DNA from: CAXRDE01 sp964229355 | GTDB taxonomy: Bacteria > Cyanobacteriota > Sericytochromatia > UBA7694 | Length of the DNA: 64,000 nucleotides | Assembly (NCBI GenBank): GCA_964229355.1 | Contig: CAXRDE010000014.1 | Coordinates: 1 to 64,000 of the forward strand | Reading direction: 5' to 3' | Shown: positions 39,998 to 49,637 of the stretch, piece by piece | Layout of the letters: each line of letters begins with the position of its first letter | Numbering within the stretch: position 1 is the stretch's first letter | The notes under the pieces: model-generated | Seen by the model: only the letters and a program-made list of their open reading frames with translations | Told to the model about the DNA's origin: nothing | The model's database searches: none | Program-made: the position numbers and the translations under genes

Positions 39998-42253
39998 TTA
40001 GAAAGGAATGCCAAAACCGATATGAAACGCACCGCTCTTATCGCCAGATTCTTTACCGAGAACCTTCATGCCGTAGCCTGCATGTAACACCCCAAATTTG
40101 CCGAGCTTGACGTTCACACCGACGCCCGCTCCCACTTTGGGCTGCATGTTCATGCCCTCAAAATAATCCCCGGCGGTAATTTTGGCGGTGGCACTCACGG
40201 GCCCCCAAATTTCTGAGCGCAAACTGACGCTGCCCAGGGCATAGTTAGACCCCACCAGAGAGCCATCAGACTCCCAGCCCATCAGCGTGCGCCCGTTGGC
40301 AGCATTGTTGTACTTCTCGTAGAGGGGTGCCTCACCAAAAGTACTTCCCCCTTGAATGCCCGCACTCAAGGTAAAGCGTTGATTCAAGGCAAAATGCTGC
40401 TCATACTTGGTATCTACCTTACCCAACAGCTGACCGTCAATGGCCACGGGCTCCACGGCAAATTGCCAGTGTTTACCCTGGCGCGGCATCACAGGGTCAT
40501 CTAAGGTGTTATAAGTCAGGGTCGTACGCAAAGAACTGCGAAAGTCCACCCCATCGCCGTCCATCGAAAAGGGCTTATCGATACCAATGCGCTCGGCACC
40601 CGCCGTTAAATCTAAACGCCAGGGCGATGTATAAATATCGCCCAACGGCTTGCCCACGGTGACTTTGGCACCGGTCCGGTCTTCATCAGAGAAAGGGCCT
40701 TTCCAGTGGCGGTGATAAACACTTGCCCCTAGAGACGTGCGATCTTTAAAAGCCCAGGGATCGTAATAGCTCACCCCGCCGCCAATGACTTTGGTACCCA
40801 GGCTAACATCGGCGCTGAGCTTGCGGTTTTTGCCCTGAAGGTTCCCCATATTGAGCGTGGCGGTCCCAAAAGGCCCGTTACTGACACTGTAGCCAGCTCC
40901 CACGTTCAAGGCTGACGCTTTTTCTTCGGACACATGCACGTAAACCTTCACGCCATTGCCCTCGGTGTCAGCAGCCTCAAGGCGGTGCTGTAAATGTCCC
41001 AGAGCAGAACTGCCACCAATGCGTGCCAAATCCGCATCTAAGGTTTTTAAATTAATGGCCTGACCGGGCTGTGTACGAATTTCACGGCGCAGCACCTCGG
41101 CCTGGGTTTTATCGTTGCCTGTAAAAACCACCTCTTCCAGACGGGCTTCGCGGACCTGCAGCTGAAGTTTGCCATCCTGCAAGTCAGCGGCCACGGCCTC
41201 AGGCTCCAAAAGCACGTAGCCTGCGTCCTGATAATGCTGTTGAATGGCCTGCATGCCCTTTTCGATATTGGCCATGGTTAAAGGTTTGGGAATCAGCGCG
41301 GTCAAGGTCTCTGCGCCAAAAACACTGCTGCCCTGAACACTGAGTTGCTGAGGCATCTGAGTGGTTTTATAGGTCACCTGCAGGTCGTTACCTGACACCT
41401 GGGTATTAAGCTCGGGCACAATCAGGCCCTGCGTCTGAAAATGCTGGTGCAAGGCCTCAACACCAGCCTGAATATGTTCCTGGGTATAGGGTTGCTGAAA
41501 ATAGGTTTTGAGGGTTTCAGAGGCTGGTCCTTGCAGGCGTAAAGCCTGGGGGAGTTGCACCTGATTGGCAGAGACCAGAAGTTGATCGCCCTGCACGTCC
41601 ACAGAAATACCTTGTAATAAAAAGGCCTCATGCTTTTGAAACTGGGCCTGCAAACGTTCAACCCCTGCGGCAATATTTTCTCGGGTATAGGGTTTTGGAA
41701 ACAGCTCGGCGACCGCCTCAGCAGAAAAGCCCTGGCCTTGCCATTGCAGTTTTTCAGGCACTGGCTGCACCTTCAGGGTCAGTGCAACCCCTTTGTCGCT
41801 GGCCTGGGGAATAAAATCCACCGCCAAAAAGCGATCGCTGGCGAACAGACGATCTGCTTCGCGCTGTAAGTCGTGTAAATTGACACGGCCACCAGGCTTA
41901 ACCTTTAATGCTTTGTTCAACCAATCTTCATGAGCCCCTGCTCCCTCAACGGTTAAAGCCGTCGCTTTGTGGGACTCGGGTTCATTATCAAGCAGGAGGG
42001 GAATGGCGGGGATCGCGTTCATACGCAGTTTCGTGTCACTAAGGTTGCGCAGACCCAGATGCTGAATGACAAATTTATCTTCCGTAACAAATAGCTCGCC
42101 GTTTTGCTCAAAATAAAGCTCGTCGCGAAAATTTTTGCGAATCAAAGCCTCATTGGCCTTAAGATAATCGGCAGGTTTTTGGCCTTCGGGCACGGGAATT
42201 TGGCGAATAGACTGGGGGTCGGCCGTTCGCCCGTTAACGTTAAGATTTCCCAT
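39998..42253 (-). CDS. Omp85/BamA-like outer-membrane protein without visible signal peptide
   Basis: 751 residues. The N-terminal 440 residues contain several POTRA-like units (the recurring 'L..GYVLLEPEAVA', 'EVVFTGNDKTQAEVLRREI' and 'PKPYTRENIAAGVERLQAQF' patterns); the latter motif repeats about four times, so the POTRAs are homologous copies. The last 310 residues are a beta-barrel (SALNVGAGYSVSNGPFGTATL, YDPWAFKDRTSLGAS, PRQGKHWQFAVEP) ending in Phe, as outer-membrane proteins do. Family members insert barrel proteins or secrete partners. Oddly, the N-terminus (MGNLNVNGRTADPQS) has no hydrophobic signal sequence and no better start exists, as the previous gene ends 2 bp upstream. It is translated with the repeat protein gene. 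Confidence 0.85.
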   Translation of the reverse strand: MGNLNVNGRTADPQSIRQIPVPEGQKPADYLKANEALIRKNFRDELYFEQNGELFVTEDKFVIQHLGLRNLSDTKLRMNAIPAIPLLLDNEPESHKATALTVEGAGAHEDWLNKALKVKPGGRVNLHDLQREADRLFASDRFLAVDFIPQASDKGVALTLKVQPVPEKLQWQGQGFSAEAVAELFPKPYTRENIAAGVERLQAQFQKHEAFLLQGISVDVQGDQLLVSANQVQLPQALRLQGPASETLKTYFQQPYTQEHIQAGVEALHQHFQTQGLIVPELNTQVSGNDLQVTYKTTQMPQQLSVQGSSVFGAETLTALIPKPLTMANIEKGMQAIQQHYQDAGYVLLEPEAVAADLQDGKLQLQVREARLEEVVFTGNDKTQAEVLRREIRTQPGQAINLKTLDADLARIGGSSALGHLQHRLEAADTEGNGVKVYVHVSEEKASALNVGAGYSVSNGPFGTATLNMGNLQGKNRKLSADVSLGTKVIGGGVSYYDPWAFKDRTSLGASVYHRHWKGPFSDEDRTGAKVTVGKPLGDIYTSPWRLDLTAGAERIGIDKPFSMDGDGVDFRSSLRTTLTYNTLDDPVMPRQGKHWQFAVEPVAIDGQLLGKVDTKYEQHFALNQRFTLSAGIQGGSTFGEAPLYEKYNNAANGRTLMGWESDGSLVGSNYALGSVSLRSEIWGPVSATAKITAGDYFEGMNMQPKVGAGVGVNVKLGKFGVLHAGYGMKVLGKESGDKSGAFHIGFGIPF

Positions 42254-42255
42254 GG

Positions 42256-43131
42256 TTATTGCTGGGCCTGATAACGTTCATAAATGCGCGTATAGCGTTC
42301 TACTTCTTTCGTACCTGGCGTATAGCCCTGCTGTACTTTGGTCATCAGATCAGCGGCCCATTGCAGGTCCTCTTGAGAGACCGCAGGGGCTGTAGGAGCC
42401 GCAGGAGCAACGGGTGCAGAGGGAGCTGGGGGTCGCTCTGTCGGTGCCACAGGCTCAGATTTTGAGGGTTTTTGTGAGGGTTTTTGCGTTTGCATATGAT
42501 TATAAATCGCTTCATAGCGCGCCACGTCTTTGGCCGTGGGCTGATAACCCTGCTTCACTTTTGTCTCTAAAGCTAACGCCCAGTCCAGGTCTTCCTGGCT
42601 GACGGGCGCGGGCGTCACCTCAGTCTGAGGCTGGGCCTGTAAACGGTCAAAGATATCTTGATAACGGGCCACTTCTTTGGCGGTAGGCTGGTAACCCTGC
42701 TTAATTTGGGATTCGAGCTTTTGGGCCCAGGCCATCTCATCCTGACTGACTTCAGCTTCCGTTTCAGGCACCTGACGCGCTGGATTGGCATCAGACAAGC
42801 GGGCAGCAATGTCTGCATATTTCTCAAATTCTGCAGCGGTGGGCTGATAGCCTTTCACCACGTTTTCCTCAAGAGCCAGGGCCCATTTGATCTCCGCTTC
42901 GCTGACCGGTTCAGGGGCTTTAACCGGCGTCGTCTCTTCAATATTTAAATCCAGATGGGGCATGCTGCACCCGCATTTTTCAAGCGGCGAAACCTGATCC
43001 TGGGGCGCCGCAACAGGGGGCTTCTCTGGGACCGGCGGAGCTGCAGCAGGCGCTGTAGGAGTAGACTTTGCAGTGGGGGGCAAAGCTGCCGGGGCTTGAA
43101 CAGACTGGGGAGAAGCTGGAATACGGCTCAT
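42256..43131 (-). CDS. protein with four copies of a 36-residue repeat
   Basis: 291 residues, family unknown. Residues 1-50 are Pro/Ala-rich and disordered, with CGC at 53-55. Four repeats follow at about 76-112, 128-164, 177-213 and 251-288, each of the form 'S-x-x-[DE]-[LIM]-x-WA-x-x-L-x-x-x-[VI]-x-x-GY-x-P-x-x-x-[ED]-[VF]-x-[RK]-Y-x-x-I' (for example LALETKVKQGYQPTAKDVAR). Each unit looks like two helices joined by a GYxP turn. Pro-rich linkers separate the units. No signal peptide. AAGGA precedes the ATG. The gene is 2 bp upstream of the Omp85 gene, suggesting a partner or cargo of that protein. Confidence 0.75.
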   Translation of the reverse strand: MSRIPASPQSVQAPAALPPTAKSTPTAPAAAPPVPEKPPVAAPQDQVSPLEKCGCSMPHLDLNIEETTPVKAPEPVSEAEIKWALALEENVVKGYQPTAAEFEKYADIAARLSDANPARQVPETEAEVSQDEMAWAQKLESQIKQGYQPTAKEVARYQDIFDRLQAQPQTEVTPAPVSQEDLDWALALETKVKQGYQPTAKDVARYEAIYNHMQTQKPSQKPSKSEPVAPTERPPAPSAPVAPAAPTAPAVSQEDLQWAADLMTKVQQGYTPGTKEVERYTRIYERYQAQQ

Positions 43132-43195
43132 AAGAATATCCTTTATTTCAAGATGACGCTAACATGATTATCTGCATGGGCTCACCGAAACTTGC

Positions 43196-44251
43196 TTAGG
43201 CCCGTGAAAAACCTTCCTGGACCTCTTCGTTTTCGCTGTGAGCCGGAATCACAATTCGCTCGCGGGCTTCTTTCACCATCAAAAAGTCTGCGGTAAGTTT
43301 TTTAAAACCCAGCGCTTTCACCGCTTCGCGTTTGGGGCGTTGACACTCAAATGAACCAATCAAGACCGGGTTAATACGCACCTGAGCCAGTTGGTGCAAA
43401 GCAAAACGCAAAAGCACCTCCGCCAGATCACTATAACCAGGATTGACGGTCATTTGAATCACGTGAGGCAAAGCGCGCAACTGAGCTGACAACTCCAGAC
43501 TGGCCACTACACATTCCCGCTGTGGATCTTCCACGACCCAGTGCAGGCTTTCTGAGCGCTTCAAAGATTTTTTTAGCCAACGGGTTCCCTCTTGCAGCAG
43601 CCCCCGCTGAAAGTCCGCCTCACACCGATCTTCTACACTGCGAATATGCTGGGGAATCGACTGTTCATAGAGTTCAAGCAAGGCTGCATCATCGGCGGGG
43701 GTACGTTTTCGCAAACCAGGAGGCACCGTTAACTCAGCAAGATCCCGAAATTCACCCAATTTGCGGGCGCTCATCTTGTGATAATACAGGGTCGAGTAAC
43801 GGCGAAAGCCCAGCTTTTCATACAATTGAATTGCACCCGTATTGGTGGTATCTACCTCTAGCGTAAAGCGATCCGCACCCCGCTCTACATAATAGCGAAA
43901 GACGTCATCCAATAGCTGCCGGGCAATGCCCTGCCCCCGAAAATCGGGGTGCACAGCGATGTTGTCCACATGCCAGCGGGTTTCCTTGGCGTTGCGGGGT
44001 GACATTTGCGCCATTCCCGCAATCGCTTCTACACCGGACGCACCGGGCACACGAGCCACGTGCACCGTAAACAAATGCTGATACGGATTGGGAAAGAGAG
44101 ACAGGGTTTTCACCAGGGGGTAAACCGCTGCAATTTTCTCAATCCGCCGCACAATATCCACTTCTCGGCGCGCGTATTCTTCGGTAAAAGACAGCTCAAA
44201 AATCTTTTTGATGCCCTCAAAATCCCGTTTGCGCGCTAAGCTGATGATCAT
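43196..44251 (-). CDS. GNAT N-acetyltransferase, probably double-domain
   Basis: 351 residues. The N-terminal half is a full GNAT domain with the acetyl-CoA loop HPDFRGQGIARQLL and the following NTGAIQLYEKLGFRRY. The C-terminal half (from about 185, RKRTPADDAALLELYEQSI) begins like a second GNAT domain but its pyrophosphate loop is lost (VNPGYSDLAEVLLRFALHQL). The substrate is unknown. It overlaps the CofE-like gene by 4 bp (ATGA) and belongs to the long secA-led unit. Confidence 0.85.
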   Translation of the reverse strand: MIISLARKRDFEGIKKIFELSFTEEYARREVDIVRRIEKIAAVYPLVKTLSLFPNPYQHLFTVHVARVPGASGVEAIAGMAQMSPRNAKETRWHVDNIAVHPDFRGQGIARQLLDDVFRYYVERGADRFTLEVDTTNTGAIQLYEKLGFRRYSTLYYHKMSARKLGEFRDLAELTVPPGLRKRTPADDAALLELYEQSIPQHIRSVEDRCEADFQRGLLQEGTRWLKKSLKRSESLHWVVEDPQRECVVASLELSAQLRALPHVIQMTVNPGYSDLAEVLLRFALHQLAQVRINPVLIGSFECQRPKREAVKALGFKKLTADFLMVKEARERIVIPAHSENEEVQEGFSRA

Positions 44252-45459
44252 TGACGCGAAGACTCCACCGCTTGCTCAGCCATGCGCACCACCACGATGG
44301 GGGTTTGCTCATTGCCGTTGCCGGAGGGGTTGCTTAAAATCGCCTGAATCAGGGCTTTTTGATTTACGCCTTTGGTGGCAGAAATAATCGCAGCCTTGCG
44401 CAAATTGTTCACATCGGCAATGGCTGCTTCTAAGCCGGTACGGGCTTTGACTTCATTCACCACCGACTGGGCGTGGGCAGGCCCCAGGACAATGTACTTG
44501 TCAAAAGGAGGCATCGTGCCCGTCAGATCATCGATCAGCTCTGAAGGCACACCCGCAATGCGGTACAGCCATCCGTTCTGACCCACGCCTTTCATGAGAG
44601 CCCCCACGGCCATGGCGGTCAACATACGGGGCAGTCCCACCTCATTGATGGCGCACTGCATGCCGTAGCGCGAAGAGAGCGAGCCCACGTTGGGAATGAG
44701 GTAGCACAGGCGACTGGCCCAGAAACCGGGCTTGACATGCTCATCGGGGATCAGATAACGACGCTGAGTAATCGCCACAACGCTTTCAGCCATGACCACA
44801 ATATCACCGGATTGCGCCAGCGGAGACACATACTTGGCAATGACGTCAGCCATATTGTCGGCGTCTGTTAAAATGTGGGTTTTAATGGGCTGCAGGGTCA
44901 CATTGCCCTCTTGCTGCGGCTCAGGTTGCGCCCCCACTTCTTGATGGGGGATGAGCACCACTTCTTCGTGACGGGCCACTTTGCGCTGGCGGCTATAGGT
45001 CACATAGTCCAGAGCCACCACAATGGCATGAATATCAGCCAGACGATCCAGGTCACCTTCCACGTGAATGGCCAGTTCAAACTCCAGCGTGCTCTGGGGC
45101 GATAAAATATAGGCGGGCCAGTAGCCGTCTTCACGGGTATCGCTGTGCCAGGGCTTCACGTGTACATGAACTTTTAATTCCTCTTCAGTGGGCAATTGCT
45201 TTTTAGCCAGCACCTGAACCGAAGGTTTTACGTCCACCACGGTGGCTTCATAGCGACTGTTGAAGTTGCGAATGGGAATATTGGTGCGGAACACCCGTTG
45301 GGCGTCGCTAAAGTTTTGAATGCGCCAGGGGTGGCGGTGGGCAGGAAGCATCAGGCAGGGACGGGTTTCGCGGGTACGATACCACAATTCAAAAGCAGCC
45401 GCTGCACCTCCTGCGCCAATCAGAGTGGCCCACAAGCCTTTTTTTAAACCATTTTTCAT
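44248..45459 (-). CDS. CofE-like (F420-0:gamma-glutamyl ligase domain) protein with membrane anchor
   Basis: About 403 residues. An N-terminal hydrophobic segment (GLWATLIGAGGAAAAFELWY) likely anchors it. The C-terminal half (from about 195) follows the F420-0:gamma-L-glutamyl ligase fold: IKTHILTDADNMADVIAKYV, then SGDIVVMAESVVAITQRR, the motif 'GDvlvvasKvVsiaqgR' of CofE. CofE adds glutamates to coenzyme F420; without any other F420 gene here, and with an extra N-terminal domain of 180 residues, a different amide-forming role is equally possible. AAGGAAGG about 8 nt upstream fixes the ATG; the longer upstream frame was rejected. Confidence 0.7.
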   Translation of the reverse strand: MKNGLKKGLWATLIGAGGAAAAFELWYRTRETRPCLMLPAHRHPWRIQNFSDAQRVFRTNIPIRNFNSRYEATVVDVKPSVQVLAKKQLPTEEELKVHVHVKPWHSDTREDGYWPAYILSPQSTLEFELAIHVEGDLDRLADIHAIVVALDYVTYSRQRKVARHEEVVLIPHQEVGAQPEPQQEGNVTLQPIKTHILTDADNMADVIAKYVSPLAQSGDIVVMAESVVAITQRRYLIPDEHVKPGFWASRLCYLIPNVGSLSSRYGMQCAINEVGLPRMLTAMAVGALMKGVGQNGWLYRIAGVPSELIDDLTGTMPPFDKYIVLGPAHAQSVVNEVKARTGLEAAIADVNNLRKAAIISATKGVNQKALIQAILSNPSGNGNEQTPIVVVRMAEQAVESSRQ

Positions 45460-45478
45460 CTGCGTTTTCCTTCCTTGC

Positions 45479-46126
45479 TTAGGGTGCAAGCCTTTGATAA
45501 TACCAGTTTTGTTCTTGAAGATCGTAGCGAATACGATCGTGTAAGCGGCTGGGTCTTCCCTGCCAAAACTCAAACATGCGGGGCACAATAACCAGCCCGC
45601 CCCAATCTTCAGGACGGGGAATGTCGCGGCCTTCGAATTGAGCCTCCAGTTGGGCTTGCCGCTGTACGAGATAGTCCCGGTCGGGAATCACTTCGCTCTG
45701 CGGGGACACATGGGCACCCAATTGGCTCCCGCGGGGACGTGAGGCGAAGTAAGCGTCTGATACCGCAGGATCTGCCTTGTGTACGTCGCCCTCAATACGC
45801 ACCTGGCGCTCTAAAGGCCCCCAGAAAAAGACCGCAGCCACTTTTTGAGTGGCCAGCATTTCGCGGGCTTTGCGACTGTGGTAGTGGGTATAGAACACCA
45901 GACCCGCTTCAGAAAAACCTTTGAGCAGGACCATGCGGGCGCTGGGTTGCCCTTCGGGACTGACACTCACCACGGTCATGGCATTGGGTTCGTACAGACC
46001 CGCGCTCTGCGCTTCGGCAAACCATTTTTCGAACTGCACAAAGGGGCTCTTCGCCACCTCTTGTTCCACAAGCTGGCCTGCCGTATAGTTTTCACGCATC
46101 TCTGCAAGGGGAGAAAGCTCTACCAT
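45479..46126 (-). CDS. pdxH: pyridoxamine/pyridoxine 5'-phosphate oxidase
   Basis: 215 residues, typical length. FMN-dependent oxidase that makes pyridoxal 5'-phosphate. Diagnostic parts are AMTVVSVSPEGQPSARMVLL, YTHYHSRKAREMLA (FMN phosphate contacts), ERQVRIEGDV, and the C-terminal PEFWQGRPSRLHDR-type sequence FEFWQGRPSRLHDRIRY. The ATG directly follows the secA stop (TAAATG), indicating coupled translation. PLP is used by the S1P-lyase-like enzyme elsewhere in the window, but that is a general need. Confidence 0.95.
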   Translation of the reverse strand: MVELSPLAEMRENYTAGQLVEQEVAKSPFVQFEKWFAEAQSAGLYEPNAMTVVSVSPEGQPSARMVLLKGFSEAGLVFYTHYHSRKAREMLATQKVAAVFFWGPLERQVRIEGDVHKADPAVSDAYFASRPRGSQLGAHVSPQSEVIPDRDYLVQRQAQLEAQFEGRDIPRPEDWGGLVIVPRMFEFWQGRPSRLHDRIRYDLQEQNWYYQRLAP

Positions 46127-48898
46127 TTATGCCAGTCCTTTAGAGTCTTCTTCCACGGGCATGTCCTGGACTTCAGAAATCTCCAGACCTTCGATCTGAG
46201 AAAAATCCAGGCCTTCCATGCCTTCAGCATCCGCCAACAATTGCTGCAACAGCTCGGGTGGCAGGTCTTCTAAAGACACCATTTCGGGCATTTGAGGCAT
46301 TTGGTACTGCACCTGCATGTGGAACAGGTTGGTAATCACTTCTACCCGAATATTGGCCATCATTTCCTGGAAGAGTTCGCGGGACTCCCGCTTGTATTCA
46401 ATCAGGGGATCTTTCTGACCATAGGCCCGCAAACCAATCCCTTCGCGCAGGGCGTCCATTTCATGGAGGTGATCAATCCATTTTTGGTCAATCACCCGCA
46501 GAATCACCATACGTTCCAGATTACGCAGTTCATCGGCGCCTAAAAGGGTCTCTTTGGCTTCATAAGCCATACTGGCCTGTTCTTTTAAGAACACTTCAAG
46601 ACCTTCAATGGGCAAGCGCATTTCCTGAACTTCCAGGGTATCTAGTAAAGGAATCATCGCCACCAGTTCCTGGCGTAACCCCATTAAATCCCATTCTTCT
46701 TCAGGAATACCGGCCTGAACGTAGCGGTACATCATGTCTTCTACGTTGCGGCTGAGCATATCATCGACCACCGAACGCAGGCTTTCGCCTTCCAGAATTT
46801 TACGACGCTGGTCATAAATAATGGTCCGTTGACCGTTCATAACTTCATCGTAGTCCAGAACGCTCTTACGGGCCCCAAAGTGGTACATTTCCACTTTGCG
46901 CTGGGCATTAGAAATCGCCTTGGTCACCATACCGGATTCAATGGGTTCATTTTCGTCGACATTGAGCATATCCATGACTTTGGCCACGCGATCGCCCCCG
47001 AACATACGCATCAGATCATCTTCGAGAGACCGGAAGAAACGGCTTGAGCCCGGGTCACCCTGACGGCCAGCACGACCGCGCAACTGGTTATCGATCCGGC
47101 GGGACTCGTGACGCTCGGTGGCAATAACATGCAAGCCACCGGCTTCTCTCACCACCACCGATTCATCGGCCACCTGTTGCTTCATTTCAGCCAAAATTTT
47201 GGCTTTTAGCTCTTCATCAGCCGTTTCGGGATCTTCACCCAATTGGCGCAAACGGCGGATCATCAGGAACTCCGCGTTACCCCCCAACAGAATATCGGTA
47301 CCGCGGCCCGCCATGTTGGTGGCGATGGTAACGGCCCCTTGACGACCGGCCTGGGCAATAATTTCCGCTTCTTTTTCGTGGTTCTTGGCGTTTAACACCT
47401 TGTGCTTGACACCGCGACGTTGCAGAATATCGCCAATGCGTTCTGATTTTTCAATCGAAACGGTACCTACCAGCACCGGACGACCTTTAGCATGCTCCCG
47501 CTCGATCTCATCGGCTACCGCTTCAAACTTCGCGTTAACGGTCTTGTAGATGACATCGGGCAGATCCACACGGGCCACGGGACGGTTGGTGGGAATCACC
47601 ACCACGGGCAGGTTATAAATCTTGCCAAACTCCGCCTCTTCGGTGACCGCGGTACCGGTCATACCGGACAGTTTTTTGTACAGTCTGAAGTAGTTTTGTA
47701 AGGTAATGGTGGCCAGGGTTTGGGTTTCATCCTGGATTTTAATGCCCTCTTTGGCTTCAATGGCCTGGTGCAAACCATCGGAGTAACGGCGACCGGGCAT
47801 AATACGACCGGTGAATTCGTCAACAATAACCGCCTCTTGTTCCCCCTGCTCGTTGGGACGTACCACATACTCAATATCGCGACGATACAGGTCTTTGGCT
47901 TTCAGGGCAATGAGCAGATGGTGAGCATATTCAGGGTGTTCATACGAAAAAAGGTCAGGAATATTCAACATGCGCTGGGCTTTTAAAATACCGCGCTCGG
48001 TTAAAATCACGTTCTTTTGCTTTTCGTCGATGACGTAATCGCAATCCTGCTCGTCTTCTTCGTAGTCGACTTCGTCCAGTAGCTTTTTCTTTTTGTTGTA
48101 CTCTTTGTGCTTGCCTTCTAAGCCCTGAACAATTTTACGGAACTGCACATAGGTATCGGCAGGTTGTGCCAGTTGCCCTGAAATAATCAACGGGGTACGG
48201 GCTTCATCGATCAAAATGGAGTCCACTTCGTCAATGATGCAGTAGTGCAATTCGCGCTGTACACACTGCGAAATATCACGGGCCATATTGTCCCGGAGAT
48301 AGTCAAAACCAAATTCATTGTTGGTACCGTAAATGACGTCACCGGCATAGACTTTGCGGCGCTCGTGAGGGGTCAAGTGGTTTAGAATCGCACCCACTTC
48401 AAGGCCTAAAAAGCGATGGACGCGGCCCATCCACTCTGAATCCCGCTCGGCGAGATAATCATTGACGGTCACCACGTGAACGCCGCGACCTGAAATAGCG
48501 TTTAAATAAGTCGGACAGGTAGACACCAGGGTTTTACCTTCACCGGTGCGCATTTCAGAGATTTGTCCGCGGTGCAGCACAATCCCCCCAATAAGCTGTA
48601 CATCGTAGTGGCGCTGCCCCAACACACGCTTAGAGGCCTCACGCACCGTGGCGAAGGCCTCAGGTAGAATTTCTTCTAAGAATTCTTGTTCTTTGGCAAA
48701 GCGCTTCTCTTTGTCATGAATGCCTTCCACGGCCTGCGCTAAGCGTTGGCGAAACGCGAAGGTTTTATTGCGAAGTTCCTCATCCGTTAAGGGCTCAATT
48801 TCGCTTTCCAGAGCATTAATGCGTTCCACAACAGGCATAATCTTGTTAATGACTTTTTTGTGCGGATCGCCCATAATTTTTTGAATAACTTTTAACAT
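46127..48898 (-). CDS. secA: preprotein translocase ATPase SecA
   Basis: 923 residues. Motor of the Sec export pathway. Walker A MRTGEGKTLVST (116-127), helicase motif II within IIDEVDSILIDEARTPLI, and NMAGRGTDILLGGNAE are all as expected; RGRAGRQGDPGSS marks motif VI. The C-terminus lacks the zinc-binding SecB tail (no CxCxSGKKxKxCCG) and is acidic instead, a feature shared with cyanobacterial SecA. AAGGA 8-9 nt before the ATG supports the start. It leads the secA-pdxH-CofE-like-GNAT run. Confidence 0.97.
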   Translation of the reverse strand: MLKVIQKIMGDPHKKVINKIMPVVERINALESEIEPLTDEELRNKTFAFRQRLAQAVEGIHDKEKRFAKEQEFLEEILPEAFATVREASKRVLGQRHYDVQLIGGIVLHRGQISEMRTGEGKTLVSTCPTYLNAISGRGVHVVTVNDYLAERDSEWMGRVHRFLGLEVGAILNHLTPHERRKVYAGDVIYGTNNEFGFDYLRDNMARDISQCVQRELHYCIIDEVDSILIDEARTPLIISGQLAQPADTYVQFRKIVQGLEGKHKEYNKKKKLLDEVDYEEDEQDCDYVIDEKQKNVILTERGILKAQRMLNIPDLFSYEHPEYAHHLLIALKAKDLYRRDIEYVVRPNEQGEQEAVIVDEFTGRIMPGRRYSDGLHQAIEAKEGIKIQDETQTLATITLQNYFRLYKKLSGMTGTAVTEEAEFGKIYNLPVVVIPTNRPVARVDLPDVIYKTVNAKFEAVADEIEREHAKGRPVLVGTVSIEKSERIGDILQRRGVKHKVLNAKNHEKEAEIIAQAGRQGAVTIATNMAGRGTDILLGGNAEFLMIRRLRQLGEDPETADEELKAKILAEMKQQVADESVVVREAGGLHVIATERHESRRIDNQLRGRAGRQGDPGSSRFFRSLEDDLMRMFGGDRVAKVMDMLNVDENEPIESGMVTKAISNAQRKVEMYHFGARKSVLDYDEVMNGQRTIIYDQRRKILEGESLRSVVDDMLSRNVEDMMYRYVQAGIPEEEWDLMGLRQELVAMIPLLDTLEVQEMRLPIEGLEVFLKEQASMAYEAKETLLGADELRNLERMVILRVIDQKWIDHLHEMDALREGIGLRAYGQKDPLIEYKRESRELFQEMMANIRVEVITNLFHMQVQYQMPQMPEMVSLEDLPPELLQQLLADAEGMEGLDFSQIEGLEISEVQDMPVEEDSKGLA

Positions 48899-49017
48899 AC
48901 TGGGGTCCTTTTTTGACTGGCTTTTTATCTATTGTAACGCCACGACAGAATTTTTGCGGGATTTACACGGGGTTTTCTCTGAAAACGTGCTATAAAAATA
49001 ACAAGGTAGCCACGGAT

Positions 49018-49236
49018 ATGATTGAGGAACCCCCTGTGATAAGTGTCGTATTATTTATGATTTTGGGCGTGATGGGTCTGTTTTCAGGCCTGAGTCATTT
49101 GCCCCTCTTACTGATTTTTGTGTTCGGTTTGCAAGTGGGCGCAAATTTTGAAACCCCGGTTATAACAGATCCCCAGGACATTGAAAGCAGCCAGGATCAA
49201 ACACTTCAAGATCCCGCCCATGAATCAATACAGTGA
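49018..49236 (+). CDS. small membrane protein (72 aa)
   Basis: Unrecognised. One or two hydrophobic segments (VISVVLFMILGVMGLFSGL and LPLLLIFVFGLQVGA) make it an integral membrane protein with an acidic tail. I used the ATG at 49018, with AAGG about 12 nt before it; a longer frame upstream has no ribosome site. The 3' end overlaps the next gene by 17 bp. It is divergent from secA. Confidence 0.55.
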   Translation: MIEEPPVISVVLFMILGVMGLFSGLSHLPLLLIFVFGLQVGANFETPVITDPQDIESSQDQTLQDPAHESIQ

Positions 49237-49627
49237 TTTGATTCCCAGCCGCTCGATGATTCCCAAGGTGGTGGATAAAATCACCTTAGACAGTTGGTTT
49301 ATGAACTCAGAATCCCTGGGTTATCTGCTACAAATCATCGAGCAACGCTTTCCCTACCGGGGCAAAAAAGTCGAAAAACTTGAATATTTACATATCGCCA
49401 ACGAAGCCCAGCAAACCGCTGTAGAACTGGTCATGAACCTTAGTTATGGCGATTTGCTGCAATTGCTTTGTGAAAACCCCTGGATGCTCAACACTGAAGC
49501 AGAGCTTGAGCTGCTGGAGATTTTTGAAGAGAAACTGGGCAAAGCCACGGTGGCGTCACTGGTGGCTGTGGTGCTCTGTGAGCACTTCTACAGCCACCTG
49601 ATGAAAGACGTGGAGTGTATTATCTAG
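49220..49627 (+). CDS. hypothetical helical protein (135 aa)
   Basis: Unrecognised. Almost wholly helical by composition, with no signal peptide (LQIIEQRFPYRGKKVEKLEY, AVELVMNLSYGDLLQLLCE, LGKATVASLVAVVLCEHFY). The ATG overlaps the end of the small membrane protein gene, so both are probably made from one message. Convergent with the superoxide dismutase gene, 10 bp apart. Confidence 0.6.
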   Translation: MNQYSDLIPSRSMIPKVVDKITLDSWFMNSESLGYLLQIIEQRFPYRGKKVEKLEYLHIANEAQQTAVELVMNLSYGDLLQLLCENPWMLNTEAELELLEIFEEKLGKATVASLVAVVLCEHFYSHLMKDVECII

Positions 49628-49637
49628 CGCACTGTGG

